Positions 17,083-24,956 of a DNA stretch of 26,042 nucleotides are shown in pieces (position 1 is the stretch's first letter; every line of letters begins with the position of its first letter). The stretch is taken from the NCBI GenBank assembly GCA_035560415.1, contig DATMZG010000119.1:1-26042 (forward strand), in the 5' to 3' direction. Made by a program: the position numbers and the translations under genes. The stretch comes from DATMXT01 sp035560415. Its GTDB lineage: Bacteria > Bacillota > Clostridia > Oscillospirales > Feifaniaceae. The notes beneath the pieces are model-generated. The model was not told the DNA's origin. It was given only the letters and a program-made list of their open reading frames with translations, and made no database searches.

Positions 17083-18195
17083 ATGAAAATAGAATTTGAC
17101 GAATACCGCCTGAGGCTCGAGGGCATGGAGGATGCGATTGACGACCTGGCGCAGGCCATCGGGCTTGAGGGGCTCAAAGCCGAAGCGGCCGAGCTTGAGC
17201 GCCAGTCGGCGCAGCCCGGCTTTTGGGACGACCTCGAGCGCTCGCAACGCACCCAGCAGCGGTCAAAGCAAATCGCCAACCGCGTGGAGCGGTATGAGGA
17301 CCTCTACCGCCGGTGGGAGGACGCCGTGACCCTGACCCACATGGCCATTGAGCTTTCAGACGAGAGCCTGCTCGACGAAATCATCGCCGAGCACGACGCC
17401 GTCGTGGCCGAGCTCGGGGAGCAGCGTCTGTCAACCCTGCTCACGGGCGAGTACGATTCCCACAACGCCATTCTGACCTTCCACCCGGGGGCCGGCGGCA
17501 CCGAGGCGCAGGACTGGGCGCAGATGCTCTACCGCATGTACACGATGTGGGCCGAGCGGCACAAATATACCTATAAAATACTCGACTACCTCGACGGGGA
17601 CGAGGCCGGCATCAAGTCGGCCGCCATTCTCATCTCGGGCGAGAACGCTTACGGCTACCTCAAAGGGGAACTCGGGGTGCACCGGCTTGTGCGCATTTCG
17701 CCCTTTGACGCGTCGGGCCGGCGGCACACCTCCTTCGCCTCGGTCGAGGTCATGCCGGAGTTCGACGACTCCATTAAGCTCGACATCCGGGACGAGGATT
17801 TGAAGGTCGACACCTACCGCTCGTCGGGGGCCGGCGGCCAGCACGTCAACAAGACCGAGTCGGCCATTCGCATCACCCATATTCCCTCCGGCATCGTCGT
17901 TGCCTGCCAGAACGAGCGCAGCCAGCACCAAAACCGCGAGGTCGCCATGACCATGCTCAAATCGAAGCTCATGGAAATTAAAGAGCGGGAGCGCCTCGAG
18001 CGCATTGAGGACATCAAGGGCGACCAGCGGGAAATCGCGTGGGGCAGTCAAATCCGCTCCTATGTCTTCATGCCCTATACCCTCGTCAAGGACCACCGCA
18101 CCGGTTTTGAGGCCGGCAACATCGGCGCGGTCATGGACGGGGACATCGATGGATTCATCAACGCTTACCTCAAAAATCTTGCCGCGGACAAATAA
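17083..18195 (+). CDS. prfB: Peptide chain release factor 2, read in one frame
   Basis: Recognises UGA and UAA stop codons and triggers peptide release. 370 residues with the RF2 tripeptide SPF at 206-208 (RF1 would have PxT) and the universal GGQ at 251-253. Most bacteria need a +1 frameshift at an in-frame UGA near codon 26 to make RF2, with feedback on RF2 level. Here the frame is continuous from the ATG, and GGG-CTT-GAG stands at 17161-17169, about where the shift site would be expected. The autoregulation is therefore absent. The ribosome-binding site is weak (GGGGG about 5 bases upstream). It follows gpmI after 48 bases. Confidence 0.96.
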   Translation: MKIEFDEYRLRLEGMEDAIDDLAQAIGLEGLKAEAAELERQSAQPGFWDDLERSQRTQQRSKQIANRVERYEDLYRRWEDAVTLTHMAIELSDESLLDEIIAEHDAVVAELGEQRLSTLLTGEYDSHNAILTFHPGAGGTEAQDWAQMLYRMYTMWAERHKYTYKILDYLDGDEAGIKSAAILISGENAYGYLKGELGVHRLVRISPFDASGRRHTSFASVEVMPEFDDSIKLDIRDEDLKVDTYRSSGAGGQHVNKTESAIRITHIPSGIVVACQNERSQHQNREVAMTMLKSKLMEIKERERLERIEDIKGDQREIAWGSQIRSYVFMPYTLVKDHRTGFEAGNIGAVMDGDIDGFINAYLKNLAADK

Positions 18196-18259
18196 GCTTT
18201 TCATATTTTTAGCCAAAAATCCGCCTGCACTTTTGTATAACGATATGACCGCCGCACCC

Positions 18260-18288
18260 TGTACAGTGAAAAATTCCTATGATATAAT
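18260..18288 (+). promoter_or_regulatory. Promoter of the aminotransferase gene
   Basis: TGTACA (18260-18265), a 17-base spacer ending in TGA, and a perfect TATAAT (18283-18288) make an extended -10 promoter. Transcription should start near 18295, leaving a leader of about 93 bases with a GC-rich stretch before the AAGGAG site. Confidence 0.7.
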
Positions 18289-18387
18289 CGAGGACGGCAG
18301 GCAAATTTATATTTTTGTGTTTGACCGGGAGGCGCCCGCCGCCCGCCGGTACGGCATAAAAAGTACAGTATTAAGGAGTGGATTGCC

Positions 18388-19581
18388 ATGAACTACAAGT
18401 TCTCAGACCGCGCGAAAAATGCCAAGCCCTCGCTCATCCGCCAAATTTCAGCCAGAGCGGCCGGAAATCCCAACTTCATTTCCCTTTCAATCGGAAATCC
18501 CGCCTATGAGTCCTTCCCTGTAAAGGAACTGCGCGAGATGAACGACCTGGTCTATGAGCGCAACAGCGTAGAGGCGCTCCAGTACGGCCCGACCGAGGGT
18601 TGGCCGGTCTTCCAGCAGCAGATTAAAGACAGGCTGCTCAAGACCAAGGGCATCAAGCCCGAGGGCAACAACATCATCGTCACGACCGGCTCACAGCAGG
18701 GCCTCGACCTCATGCCCCGCGTGTTCTGCAACGAGGGCGACGTCGTTCTGGTCGAATCCTTCACCTATCTCGGGGCGCTGGGCGCCATGCGCGGCTACTG
18801 CGCAAAGCCGCTGGGCATCAAGATGGACGAGGACGGCATCAACCTCGAGGCCATGGAACAGGCCCTCAAGACCGTCCCCAACATCAAATACCTCTACTTA
18901 GTGCCCAACTTCCAGAACCCCTCCGGCATCACGATTCCGCTTGAAAAGCGCAAGAAGATTTACGACCTCGCCTGCAAGTACGACATTCTCATCTATGAGG
19001 ACGACCCGTACGGCGAGCTGCGCTACACCGGCAGCCCGGTGCCCGCCATTAAGAGCTTCGACACCGAGGGCCGCGTCATTTACGCCGGCTCCTTCTCCAA
19101 GGTGCTGGCCGCTGGCCTTCGCGTCGGCTTCCTGTGCTGCGCCGATGAAATCTGGGCCAAGATGGTCTCCTGCAAGGGCAACATGGACTCCGGCTCCAAC
19201 ATCACCTCCCAGCTCATCGCCTCCTATTATATTGAGAAGTTCGACCTCGACGAGCACATTGAGAAAGTCCGCGCCCTCTATTCGGTCAAGTGCGCCACCA
19301 TGAAGGAGTCGCTCGACAAGTTCCTGGCCCCGGCCTGCACCCGCACCGACCCCGACGGCGGCATGTTCATCTGGGTCACGCTGCCCGACTATGTCGACGA
19401 GAAAAAAGTCTTTGAGGACGCCTTAGACGCCGCTGTCGGCGTCATCCCGTCGCTGGCCTTTGCGCCCGACGAGGACAACCCGGGCAAATCCTTCCGCCTT
19501 TGCTTCTCCTCTCCGACCATCGACCAAATCAAAGAGGGCTGCCGCCGCTTCGGCGAAGTCACCAAGAAGCACTGCAAGTAA
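18388..19581 (+). CDS. PLP-dependent class I/II aminotransferase (LysN/AAD-like)
   Basis: 397 residues of fold-type I aminotransferases. Substrate and cofactor elements in order: ISLSIGNPAYE near 31-41, TTGSQQGLDL at 99-108, NFQNPSG with N177, YEDDPYGE with the pyridine-binding Asp near 206 and Y208, and the Schiff-base lysine K238 in GSFSKVLAAGLRVG. The pattern is that of the 2-aminoadipate/kynurenine (LysN, AadAT) subgroup, often broad-specificity enzymes for aromatic, branched or aminoadipate substrates; the exact substrate is not readable. The codons are strongly C- and G-ending, suggesting high expression. It has its own promoter and its own strong terminator, so it is a one-gene unit. 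The ATG has AAGGAG 9 bases upstream. Confidence 0.9.
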   Translation: MNYKFSDRAKNAKPSLIRQISARAAGNPNFISLSIGNPAYESFPVKELREMNDLVYERNSVEALQYGPTEGWPVFQQQIKDRLLKTKGIKPEGNNIIVTTGSQQGLDLMPRVFCNEGDVVLVESFTYLGALGAMRGYCAKPLGIKMDEDGINLEAMEQALKTVPNIKYLYLVPNFQNPSGITIPLEKRKKIYDLACKYDILIYEDDPYGELRYTGSPVPAIKSFDTEGRVIYAGSFSKVLAAGLRVGFLCCADEIWAKMVSCKGNMDSGSNITSQLIASYYIEKFDLDEHIEKVRALYSVKCATMKESLDKFLAPACTRTDPDGGMFIWVTLPDYVDEKKVFEDALDAAVGVIPSLAFAPDEDNPGKSFRLCFSSPTIDQIKEGCRRFGEVTKKHCK

Positions 19582-19597
19582 AATTCATCCAATTTCT

Positions 19598-19630
19598 AAA
19601 GGGAGCGGCCCCTTGACCGCTCCCTTTTTT
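19598..19630 (+). terminator. Intrinsic terminator after the aminotransferase
   Basis: AAAGGGAGCGG pairs with CCGCTCCCTTT around a CCCCTTGA loop, followed by TTTTTT. It is a strong stem with a good T-run, 16 bases after the stop. Confidence 0.9.
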
Positions 19631-19670
19631 GTCCAAATTATTACATGATTATTACAAAACCGGAAAAAAC

Positions 19671-19700
19671 TTGATTCCCATCCCTTCCAGGATTTATCAT
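19671..19700 (+). promoter_or_regulatory. Likely promoter of the SLH-protein gene
   Basis: TTGATT (19671-19676) and TATCAT (19695-19700) are separated by 18 bases. The start would lie near 19707. The short leader contains a GGAGTC/GACTCC hairpin (19717-19735) that could stabilise the message, then AAGGAGG before the ATG at 19761. Confidence 0.5.
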
Positions 19701-19760
19701 TACGGTGTAATGGAGCGGAGTCTTCATCCGACTCCAAATTTAAAAGGAGGATACATACCT

Positions 19761-22577
19761 ATGAGCAATCTGAAAAAGGTTCTCGCGACGGTTCTGGCAG
19801 TTGCAATGCTGCTGTCCATGGGCCTCACCGCGGGCGCCGGCGTTTTCACGGATGTCAAGGACACCGATGATTATGCCCGTGCAATCAACCTGCTCGCCTC
19901 GCTCGACGTTCTCAAGGGCATGGGGGACGACACCTACAATGCCGCCGGCACCTATACCCGTGAGCAGTTCGCGAAAATCCTTTACGTTCTGATGAACGGC
20001 AAGGACGATCTCGCTTCCATTTACTCCGGCACCTCTCCCTTCGCCGATGTCACGGCCGACCGCTGGTCCGCCGGCTACATCACCTGGGCGAAGAACGCGA
20101 AGGTCATCAACGGCCGTGAGGATGGCCTGTTCTGGCCGACCGACATCGTGACCTACGCTGAGGCCGCCAAGATGTTTGTCGTCGCCATGGGCTACGACTC
20201 CACCGTCTACACCTTCCCCTATGGCTTTATCGACAAGGCCCAGACCCTCAAGCTGTTTGACGACGTGGCGGGCATGACCGCCAACGGCCCCGCCAACCGC
20301 GGCACCGTTGCCCAGATGACCTTCAACGCCCTGTTTGCCGAGGCTCCCCGCTTTGGCACCTACGCGGCTCAGATCGGCAGCTCCTCCACCACCGAGACCA
20401 GGACCTTCACTGTCGCAGCGGGCGCTTTCGGCATGAAGGAAGCCACCTCGCAGCTGCTGGGCACCTCCACCAACGCGGGCGGCGAGTCCTTTACGGACTT
20501 TGGTCAGGTCCAGCTCGCGGCTTTTGGCTCCGGCACTACTCTGTCCGGACAGTATGACTATGACGGCGATGTTGACGCCTATATCGGCGCCAAGGTCGTT
20601 GTCTGGTACAAGCCCGCCAAGTCCTCCTCCGGCACCGGCGCCGACTCCAAGGAGAAGCTCTTTGACATTCAGCCCGCCACCTCCAACAAAATCTACGACA
20701 TCACCAGCAAGGATGTCAAGACCAGCTCTTCCAAGACCTATGACAAGGACACCGGCGACACAACCGTCCTGACCTTTGCCTGGAATTCCGGCACCAAGGA
20801 AGTCAAGGTTGACAACACTGAGCGCGCTGTTCTGTTTGACGGCGACGACGGCGCCCTCACCGATGCCGCGCTCTTCAAGGGCACCGGCACCTCCAAGGGC
20901 GACGCCTTCCGCCTGGTTGACTGGGAGGGCGACGGTTTTATCGACCTCGTCCTCCAGCAGAAGACCGCGACCGCCAAGGTCACCGGGCTTGACAAGACCC
21001 GCGTCGTCCTCGGCGCCTCCAAGCCCTCTGCCGCCAATGCCGGCACCTTCACCGGCTCCAAGGACCTCAAGGACGGCGACGTTGAGATGGTCAAGGTTGC
21101 GTCCGACATTGCCAAGAACGACTACGCCATTGTCAAGGCTGTCAAGCAGTACACCGACAAGGGCATGCAGACCATTTATGTCCTGACCAAGGCTGCCGAA
21201 CTTGAGAGCATCAAACTCAACAAGGTTGACCAGGGCGACTTCTACTTCGGCGGAACCGTCTACACGGTCGGCACCGAGAGCGGCGACACATTTGAGAAGT
21301 CCGACGTCGGCAACAAGTACGACCTCGTGCTCAACGCCAACGGTTACATTGTCTTCACGGATGAGACCGCAACGACCGTCTCGTCCGAAAAGTGGTTCTT
21401 CGCCATTGAGGCGCAGGTTGTGACTCTGGGCGACGGCGTCACTCAGCGTCTCTCCTCCATCACCGGCTATCTGGCCGACGGCACCAAGAAGACTTACCCC
21501 GTGGCCTCCGACATTGAGGTCGACGGCGAGGAGATCGACCGCACGCTGGGTAGCGAACCTTACTACGATGATAGCGATACCTCTTTTGGCTACGCCGAAA
21601 TTGCCGATGATGTCATCTTCCAGTACACCCTCAATTCCTCCGGCGAGCTGTCCACCCTCAAGACCACGGGTAAGGTTATCGAAGGCAACGACGATTACGT
21701 GGCCACCGCTGGCACGGACGTTGAGTACAGCGCCACCTCGACCAAGCTCACCGGGGTTTCCAAAAACGGCTATGTGACCGAGGACACTGTCATCTTCTAC
21801 CTGAACGACACCACCGGTAAGTACAAGGTGTTCAAGGGCGACACCCTCAAGAAGATTGAAGATCCCGGCTACGATGTCGTAGACGGCATTGTCAATGACG
21901 ACGACGTCATGGTCATGTTCCTCTTCGGTGATACTTCCGCCCCGACGAAGACCACCGAGAAGTACGTCTATCTGGTCAACGTCATCAAGGAAGCCACCGA
22001 CGACGACGAGTATGTCTACACCTTCTTTATGTACTATGACGGCGAGCTCCACGAGATCCAGTCCGACGAGACCGACGATGACGCTTGGGATTCTCTGGTT
22101 GACGACGAAACCAAGGGCATCTACAAACTCGAACTGGACGCTTCCGGTCTTGTCGACGAAATCACCGCCTCCTCCAACTATGAGGCTATTCTGGTGACCA
22201 GCACGAGAGGCTCCTCCATCACCGGCAAGCTTGTCGAAGCGACCGACATCGATGAGAGCGCTTCCGACGCCGCGCACGGCCTCGACTATGAAGTCAACAA
22301 GGCCCTCACCGCTGAGAACACCGTTGACGAGCTGGCCGATGACGTCTACTACTATCAGGTCAGCGATTACCCCGTCTCCAGTGACGGCGGCGAGATCGGC
22401 GTCATCGACAACGATGGCATCAAAGATACGGTCACCGTGGGTGTTGACAGCTCGGTCATGTCCATGTCCGGCACCACGCTCAGCTATGTTGCCATTCTCG
22501 TCTTCAACGCCGACGGCGATGAAATCACGAATGTCTTCTACTTCGATTCCCCCATCGCCTCCTACGTTGCCCCGTAA
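19761..22577 (+). CDS. S-layer-homology (SLH) domain surface protein
   Basis: 938 residues, secreted and probably held on the cell wall. The signal peptide is MSNLKKVLATVLAVAMLLSM with likely cleavage after AGA near residue 26. SLH domain 1 begins FTDVKDTDDYARAINLL, domain 2 FADVTADRWSAGYITWAK (about 92-150), and a weaker third ends near residue 195 (RGTVAQMTFNALF). SLH domains bind secondary wall polymers in Gram-positive bacteria. The remaining 740 or so residues are beta-rich, poor in Cys, very rich in Asp, Thr and Ser, and match no family I know. The ATG at 19761 is chosen because AAGGAGG and the signal peptide fit; the frame is open back to 19629. The codon use is highly selective (no TTA, CTA or TCA), as in abundant proteins. 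It could be the main S-layer protein. Confidence 0.9.
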   Translation: MSNLKKVLATVLAVAMLLSMGLTAGAGVFTDVKDTDDYARAINLLASLDVLKGMGDDTYNAAGTYTREQFAKILYVLMNGKDDLASIYSGTSPFADVTADRWSAGYITWAKNAKVINGREDGLFWPTDIVTYAEAAKMFVVAMGYDSTVYTFPYGFIDKAQTLKLFDDVAGMTANGPANRGTVAQMTFNALFAEAPRFGTYAAQIGSSSTTETRTFTVAAGAFGMKEATSQLLGTSTNAGGESFTDFGQVQLAAFGSGTTLSGQYDYDGDVDAYIGAKVVVWYKPAKSSSGTGADSKEKLFDIQPATSNKIYDITSKDVKTSSSKTYDKDTGDTTVLTFAWNSGTKEVKVDNTERAVLFDGDDGALTDAALFKGTGTSKGDAFRLVDWEGDGFIDLVLQQKTATAKVTGLDKTRVVLGASKPSAANAGTFTGSKDLKDGDVEMVKVASDIAKNDYAIVKAVKQYTDKGMQTIYVLTKAAELESIKLNKVDQGDFYFGGTVYTVGTESGDTFEKSDVGNKYDLVLNANGYIVFTDETATTVSSEKWFFAIEAQVVTLGDGVTQRLSSITGYLADGTKKTYPVASDIEVDGEEIDRTLGSEPYYDDSDTSFGYAEIADDVIFQYTLNSSGELSTLKTTGKVIEGNDDYVATAGTDVEYSATSTKLTGVSKNGYVTEDTVIFYLNDTTGKYKVFKGDTLKKIEDPGYDVVDGIVNDDDVMVMFLFGDTSAPTKTTEKYVYLVNVIKEATDDDEYVYTFFMYYDGELHEIQSDETDDDAWDSLVDDETKGIYKLELDASGLVDEITASSNYEAILVTSTRGSSITGKLVEATDIDESASDAAHGLDYEVNKALTAENTVDELADDVYYYQVSDYPVSSDGGEIGVIDNDGIKDTVTVGVDSSVMSMSGTTLSYVAILVFNADGDEITNVFYFDSPIASYVAP

Positions 22578-22594
22578 CCTAACCGCATAAACCC

Positions 22595-22625
22595 AAAGCC
22601 GCCCGGCCTGTGCCGGGCGGCTTTT
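22595..22625 (+). terminator. Intrinsic terminator of the SLH gene
   Basis: AAGCCGCCCGGC and GCCGGGCGGCTT form a 12-bp stem around a CTGT loop and are followed by TT-C-TTG. The stem is strong, but the T-run is short. Confidence 0.85.
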
Positions 22626-22672
22626 CTTGTCTACCTCATGTCCGTTATATATCCACAGCCGTACACACATAA

Positions 22673-22705
22673 AAGTACCGCCCTCTTGCACAGAGGGCGG
22701 TACTT
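22673..22705 (-). terminator. Intrinsic terminator of the G5/3D gene
   Basis: AAGTACCGCCCTC and GAGGGCGGTACTT form a 13-bp stem with a 7-base loop. On the minus strand it is followed by TTATG after CTT, making a short T-run. It lies 25 bases past the stop of the minus-strand gene. Confidence 0.8.
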
Positions 22706-22729
22706 CATTACTTTGCTTATTGGCTTGTC

Positions 22730-23755
22730 CTATTCGAGCACGTAGACCCGCACCTTGCGGCGGCCGAAGCTGATGCACTCGTCGTAAGTCTCAAAGAAGA
22801 GGTCGATTCGGGCGCCCTTGATGGCGCCGCCCGTGTCCTCCGCCACCGCAAACCCGTAGGCCACCCGGCCGTTGGGGTAAGTGATATAGAGCTTTGAGCC
22901 CAGCGGAATCACTTTGGGGTCCACCGCCACATAGCCGACCTGCACCGCTTTGCCCGACCGGGTCACATCGCCCCACTGGCCGCCCTCGCCGTAAGTGTAG
23001 GCCGTGGCGGTCATGTCGAGGTAGAAGGAGTAGCGGGTGGCGTCCGAGCGGGAGGTGGAGACCGTCCCGCCGACGCCGTAGGCCACGACGCCGGTGACAG
23101 GCTGCTTGATGACCTCCTCCTCGAGGATGCGGGTCTGGACGAGTTTGCCATTCAAATATTTGTGCTCAAGGGTCGAGACGGCAAGTCCCTCAATGCCGGC
23201 CGTCGTCTCCACAAAGGAGCCGACCGGCACGTTCTGGGAGGCCACACGGCGCACGTCATAGGGGATTGGCGTTTCCTCGGTCACGATCTCATAGCTGACG
23301 CGCGCGATGTCGACTTCCATGCCCTTGAATACGGGACAGTCGAGCCTGTAGTTGAGCTGGTCCCCATCGCGAAGCGATACGCCGGCCTTCTGGAGCAGGC
23401 TGTAAACCGTGTCGCCGGTCGTCTCTACGGTGTGGGTGGCCCCGTCGACCGAAATTTTCACGTCGAAGGCCTGATTGATGGAAATGTCGATAAAATACGG
23501 GGTCTTTGAGTTGACGGATACGTCGTCCTCAAGGCCAAGCGAAAACATGCTGCCCTGTGCGATGGAGTAGGGGTCGTTGTCGAGTGTGCGGAAGACCTCC
23601 ACAGCGTCTCCATTGTGGACGACGGCCACCCGGGTCGACAGCACCATGAAAGCGAGATACAGCAAAGTCGCTCCGAAAAGCGCAAGTTCAGGCTTGTACC
23701 GTCGCAGGACCCCGGCGGGCAGGTGCCGCGGCAGACCCTTCGGTTTGTGTAACAC
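22730..23755 (-). CDS. YabE-like cell-wall protein with DUF348, G5 and 3D domains
   Basis: 341 residues. A short basic start is followed by a membrane anchor (about 24-40, LALFGATLLYLAFMVLS), a DUF348 ubiquitin-like domain (about 97-140), a G5 domain (about 150-226, likely binding wall sugars) and a C-terminal 3D domain (about 247-341), named for three aspartates seen here as D279 (AVDPKVIPLGS), D307 (AEDTGG) and D318 (RIDLFF). 3D domains share the double-psi barrel of MltA-type lytic transglycosylases, so this is probably a peptidoglycan-cleaving enzyme related to the Rpf/YabE family, used in growth or resuscitation. It starts at GTG 23753-23755 with CCGGAGG 9 bases upstream. It is expressed from a very strong promoter through a long structured leader. 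It is a one-gene unit with its own terminator. Confidence 0.88.
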   Translation of the reverse strand: MLHKPKGLPRHLPAGVLRRYKPELALFGATLLYLAFMVLSTRVAVVHNGDAVEVFRTLDNDPYSIAQGSMFSLGLEDDVSVNSKTPYFIDISINQAFDVKISVDGATHTVETTGDTVYSLLQKAGVSLRDGDQLNYRLDCPVFKGMEVDIARVSYEIVTEETPIPYDVRRVASQNVPVGSFVETTAGIEGLAVSTLEHKYLNGKLVQTRILEEEVIKQPVTGVVAYGVGGTVSTSRSDATRYSFYLDMTATAYTYGEGGQWGDVTRSGKAVQVGYVAVDPKVIPLGSKLYITYPNGRVAYGFAVAEDTGGAIKGARIDLFFETYDECISFGRRKVRVYVLE

Positions 23756-23997
23756 GATTTTGAACCTCCGGTGATTTGATTTGGTACCATTTTACCCGCA
23801 CAAAACTGAGAATATACGGAAAAAATGGTGAGCGGTCTCAATATCTGAGACCGCAAAGCCAAATATCGACCATGACGAGTTCGAGGCTGCATTGTGATAC
23901 CTTGTTTACAGGGCATCACTGAACGAGTGCGTTTTTTGCGAAAGCCGAAAAATTACACGGACGATAAAATGATGGTTATGGCCGTTGACCGATGTCG
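23756..23997 (-). promoter_or_regulatory. Structured 5' leader with attenuator-like hairpins
   Basis: About 240 bases lie between the predicted transcription start and the GTG of the YabE-like gene. In transcript order there is a GTGATGCC/GGTATCAC hairpin (23919-23894), then ATGGT (23873-23869) pairing with ACCAT (23829-23825) around a perfect 9-bp hairpin GCGGTCTCA/TGAGACCGC (23854-23832), followed at once by TTTTTT (23825-23820), as in an intrinsic terminator. Downstream AAAATGGT (23793-23786) can pair with ACCATTTT of the terminator. I could not match it to a riboswitch class I know, including the ydaO c-di-AMP type often found before such genes. Confidence 0.5.
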
Positions 23998-24005
23998 ACG
24001 GCCAT
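23978..24005. promoter_or_regulatory. 28-base inverted repeat, probable operator
   Basis: ATGGCCGTTGAC and GTCGACGGCCAT flank CGAT. The arms match over 12 bases, apart from one T-G pair. The repeat starts in the last two bases of the -10 box and covers the predicted start site of the YabE-like gene, a position at which a bound repressor would block transcription. As RNA it could also form a hairpin at the 5' end of the message. Confidence 0.55.
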
Positions 24006-24032
24006 TATAACACAATATTCACAGCTTGTCAA
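24004..24032 (-). promoter_or_regulatory. Consensus sigma-A promoter of the YabE-like gene
   Basis: On the minus strand TTGACA (24032-24027), a 17-base spacer ending in TGT, and TATAAT (24009-24004) match the consensus at all twelve positions, with an extended -10. It is the strongest promoter in the window by inspection, which fits with a need for repression by the overlapping repeat. Confidence 0.88.
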
Positions 24033-24035
24033 AAC

Positions 24036-24073
24036 AAAAAGGCGGGGTTTCAGGAAAATTCTTCCGACCCCGC
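24036..24073 (-). terminator. Intrinsic terminator of the ZIP gene
   Basis: On the minus strand GCGGGGT (24073-24067) pairs with ACCCCGC (24048-24042), with an inner GGAA/TTCC pairing, and is followed by CTTTTTG. It lies 15 bases past the ZIP stop and just before the YabE-like promoter. Confidence 0.85.
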
Positions 24074-24087
24074 GGGGAGAGGGTACA

Positions 24088-24876
24088 TCACCCCAAAGTC
24101 ACATCGAGAATCATCATGAGAATGAAACCGGCCAGAACGCCAACCGAGGCCAGCCGCTTGTTGTCCTTGAAGGATTCGGGAATGAGCTCGGAGCAGACGA
24201 CAGAAATCATGGCGCCGGCCGAAAAGGAGAGCACGGCCGGCAGCGCCGTCCGGGTCGCCATGGCAAAGAGCACGCCGAGGACGCCGAACACCGGCTCCAC
24301 GAGCCCCGAGGCCTGCCCGATTAAAAAGCTCGAAAGCCTCGATGCGCCGGCGCGGCGCATGGGCATGGCGACGCAGGTGCCCTCCGGAAAGTTTTGAAGT
24401 CCGATGCCCAGCGCCAGCAGCATGGCGCCGGTGACGGTGGCGCCCTCAATGCCTAAGGCCGCGCTGCCGAAGGCGACGCCGACCGCCATGCCCTCCGGAA
24501 TGTTGTGCATGGTCACCGCGGTCACGAGCAGCACGGAGCTGCGCATCGTGCCGTCCGCCTCGCGGGTGGCGGGCAGGCGTTCAAGAAGGACGTCGCTCGC
24601 CATGACAAAGAGGCCGCCTGCGGCAAAGCCCAGGGCGCAGATGAGGGCGGCGTTGTCCCCGAGGCTGCCGGCAAGTTCAATGGCGGGCGCCAGGAGCGAC
24701 CAGAAGGAGGCCGCAATCATGACGCCGGCCGAAAAGCCCATCATGGCGTCAAGAAGGCGGCGATTGACGGATTTAAAGAAAAAAACCGGCGCAGCGCCTG
24801 CAGCCGTCACGCCCCAGGTGAAGAGGGTGGCCAAAAGCCCCTGAATCACCGGAGAGAGGGAGAGAAACCATTTCAA
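24088..24876 (-). CDS. ZIP-family metal ion transporter (ZupT/GufA-like)
   Basis: Membrane importer of zinc or other divalent metals. 262 residues from the chosen start with about eight hydrophobic segments. The two metal-site motifs are MHNIPEGMAVG (H124, E128) and QNFPEGTCVAMP (N162, E165), as in ZIP helices 4 and 5. The frame is open back to 25002, but that part crosses the ilvE terminator. The start is placed at TTG 24874-24876 because LKWFLSLSPVIQGLLATLF aligns with the normal N-terminus of GufA-type ZIPs and AGGGGG lies 9 bases upstream; GTG 24847-24849 is a weaker choice. That ribosome-binding site is part of the terminator stem, so translation may depend on its folding. Confidence 0.85.
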   Translation of the reverse strand: MKWFLSLSPVIQGLLATLFTWGVTAAGAAPVFFFKSVNRRLLDAMMGFSAGVMIAASFWSLLAPAIELAGSLGDNAALICALGFAAGGLFVMASDVLLERLPATREADGTMRSSVLLVTAVTMHNIPEGMAVGVAFGSAALGIEGATVTGAMLLALGIGLQNFPEGTCVAMPMRRAGASRLSSFLIGQASGLVEPVFGVLGVLFAMATRTALPAVLSFSAGAMISVVCSELIPESFKDNKRLASVGVLAGFILMMILDVTLG

Positions 24877-24884
24877 AATAAAAA

Positions 24885-24929
24885 ACCCCCTGCGACATAT
24901 CTTGCATTCCAACTTATGTCGCAGGGGGT
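24885..24929 (-). terminator. Intrinsic terminator of ilvE, carrying the ZIP ribosome-binding site
   Basis: ACCCCCTGCGACATA (minus strand, from 24929) pairs perfectly over 15 bases with TATGTCGCAGGGGGT (to 24885), followed by TTTTTATTTTG. The AGGGGG of the 3' arm (24891-24886) is also the only Shine-Dalgarno-like element for the ZIP gene. Confidence 0.88.
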
Positions 24930-24956
24930 CCTCATGTGACGAAAAAGGGCGACGGC

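Noticed and set aside
19740..22778. Antisense open frame of 1012 codons over the SLH gene
   Set aside because: It is in exact codon register with the SLH gene, so it stays open only because that gene never uses TTA, CTA or TCA. It has no ribosome-binding site or family features, and the plus-strand protein has a signal peptide and SLH domains.
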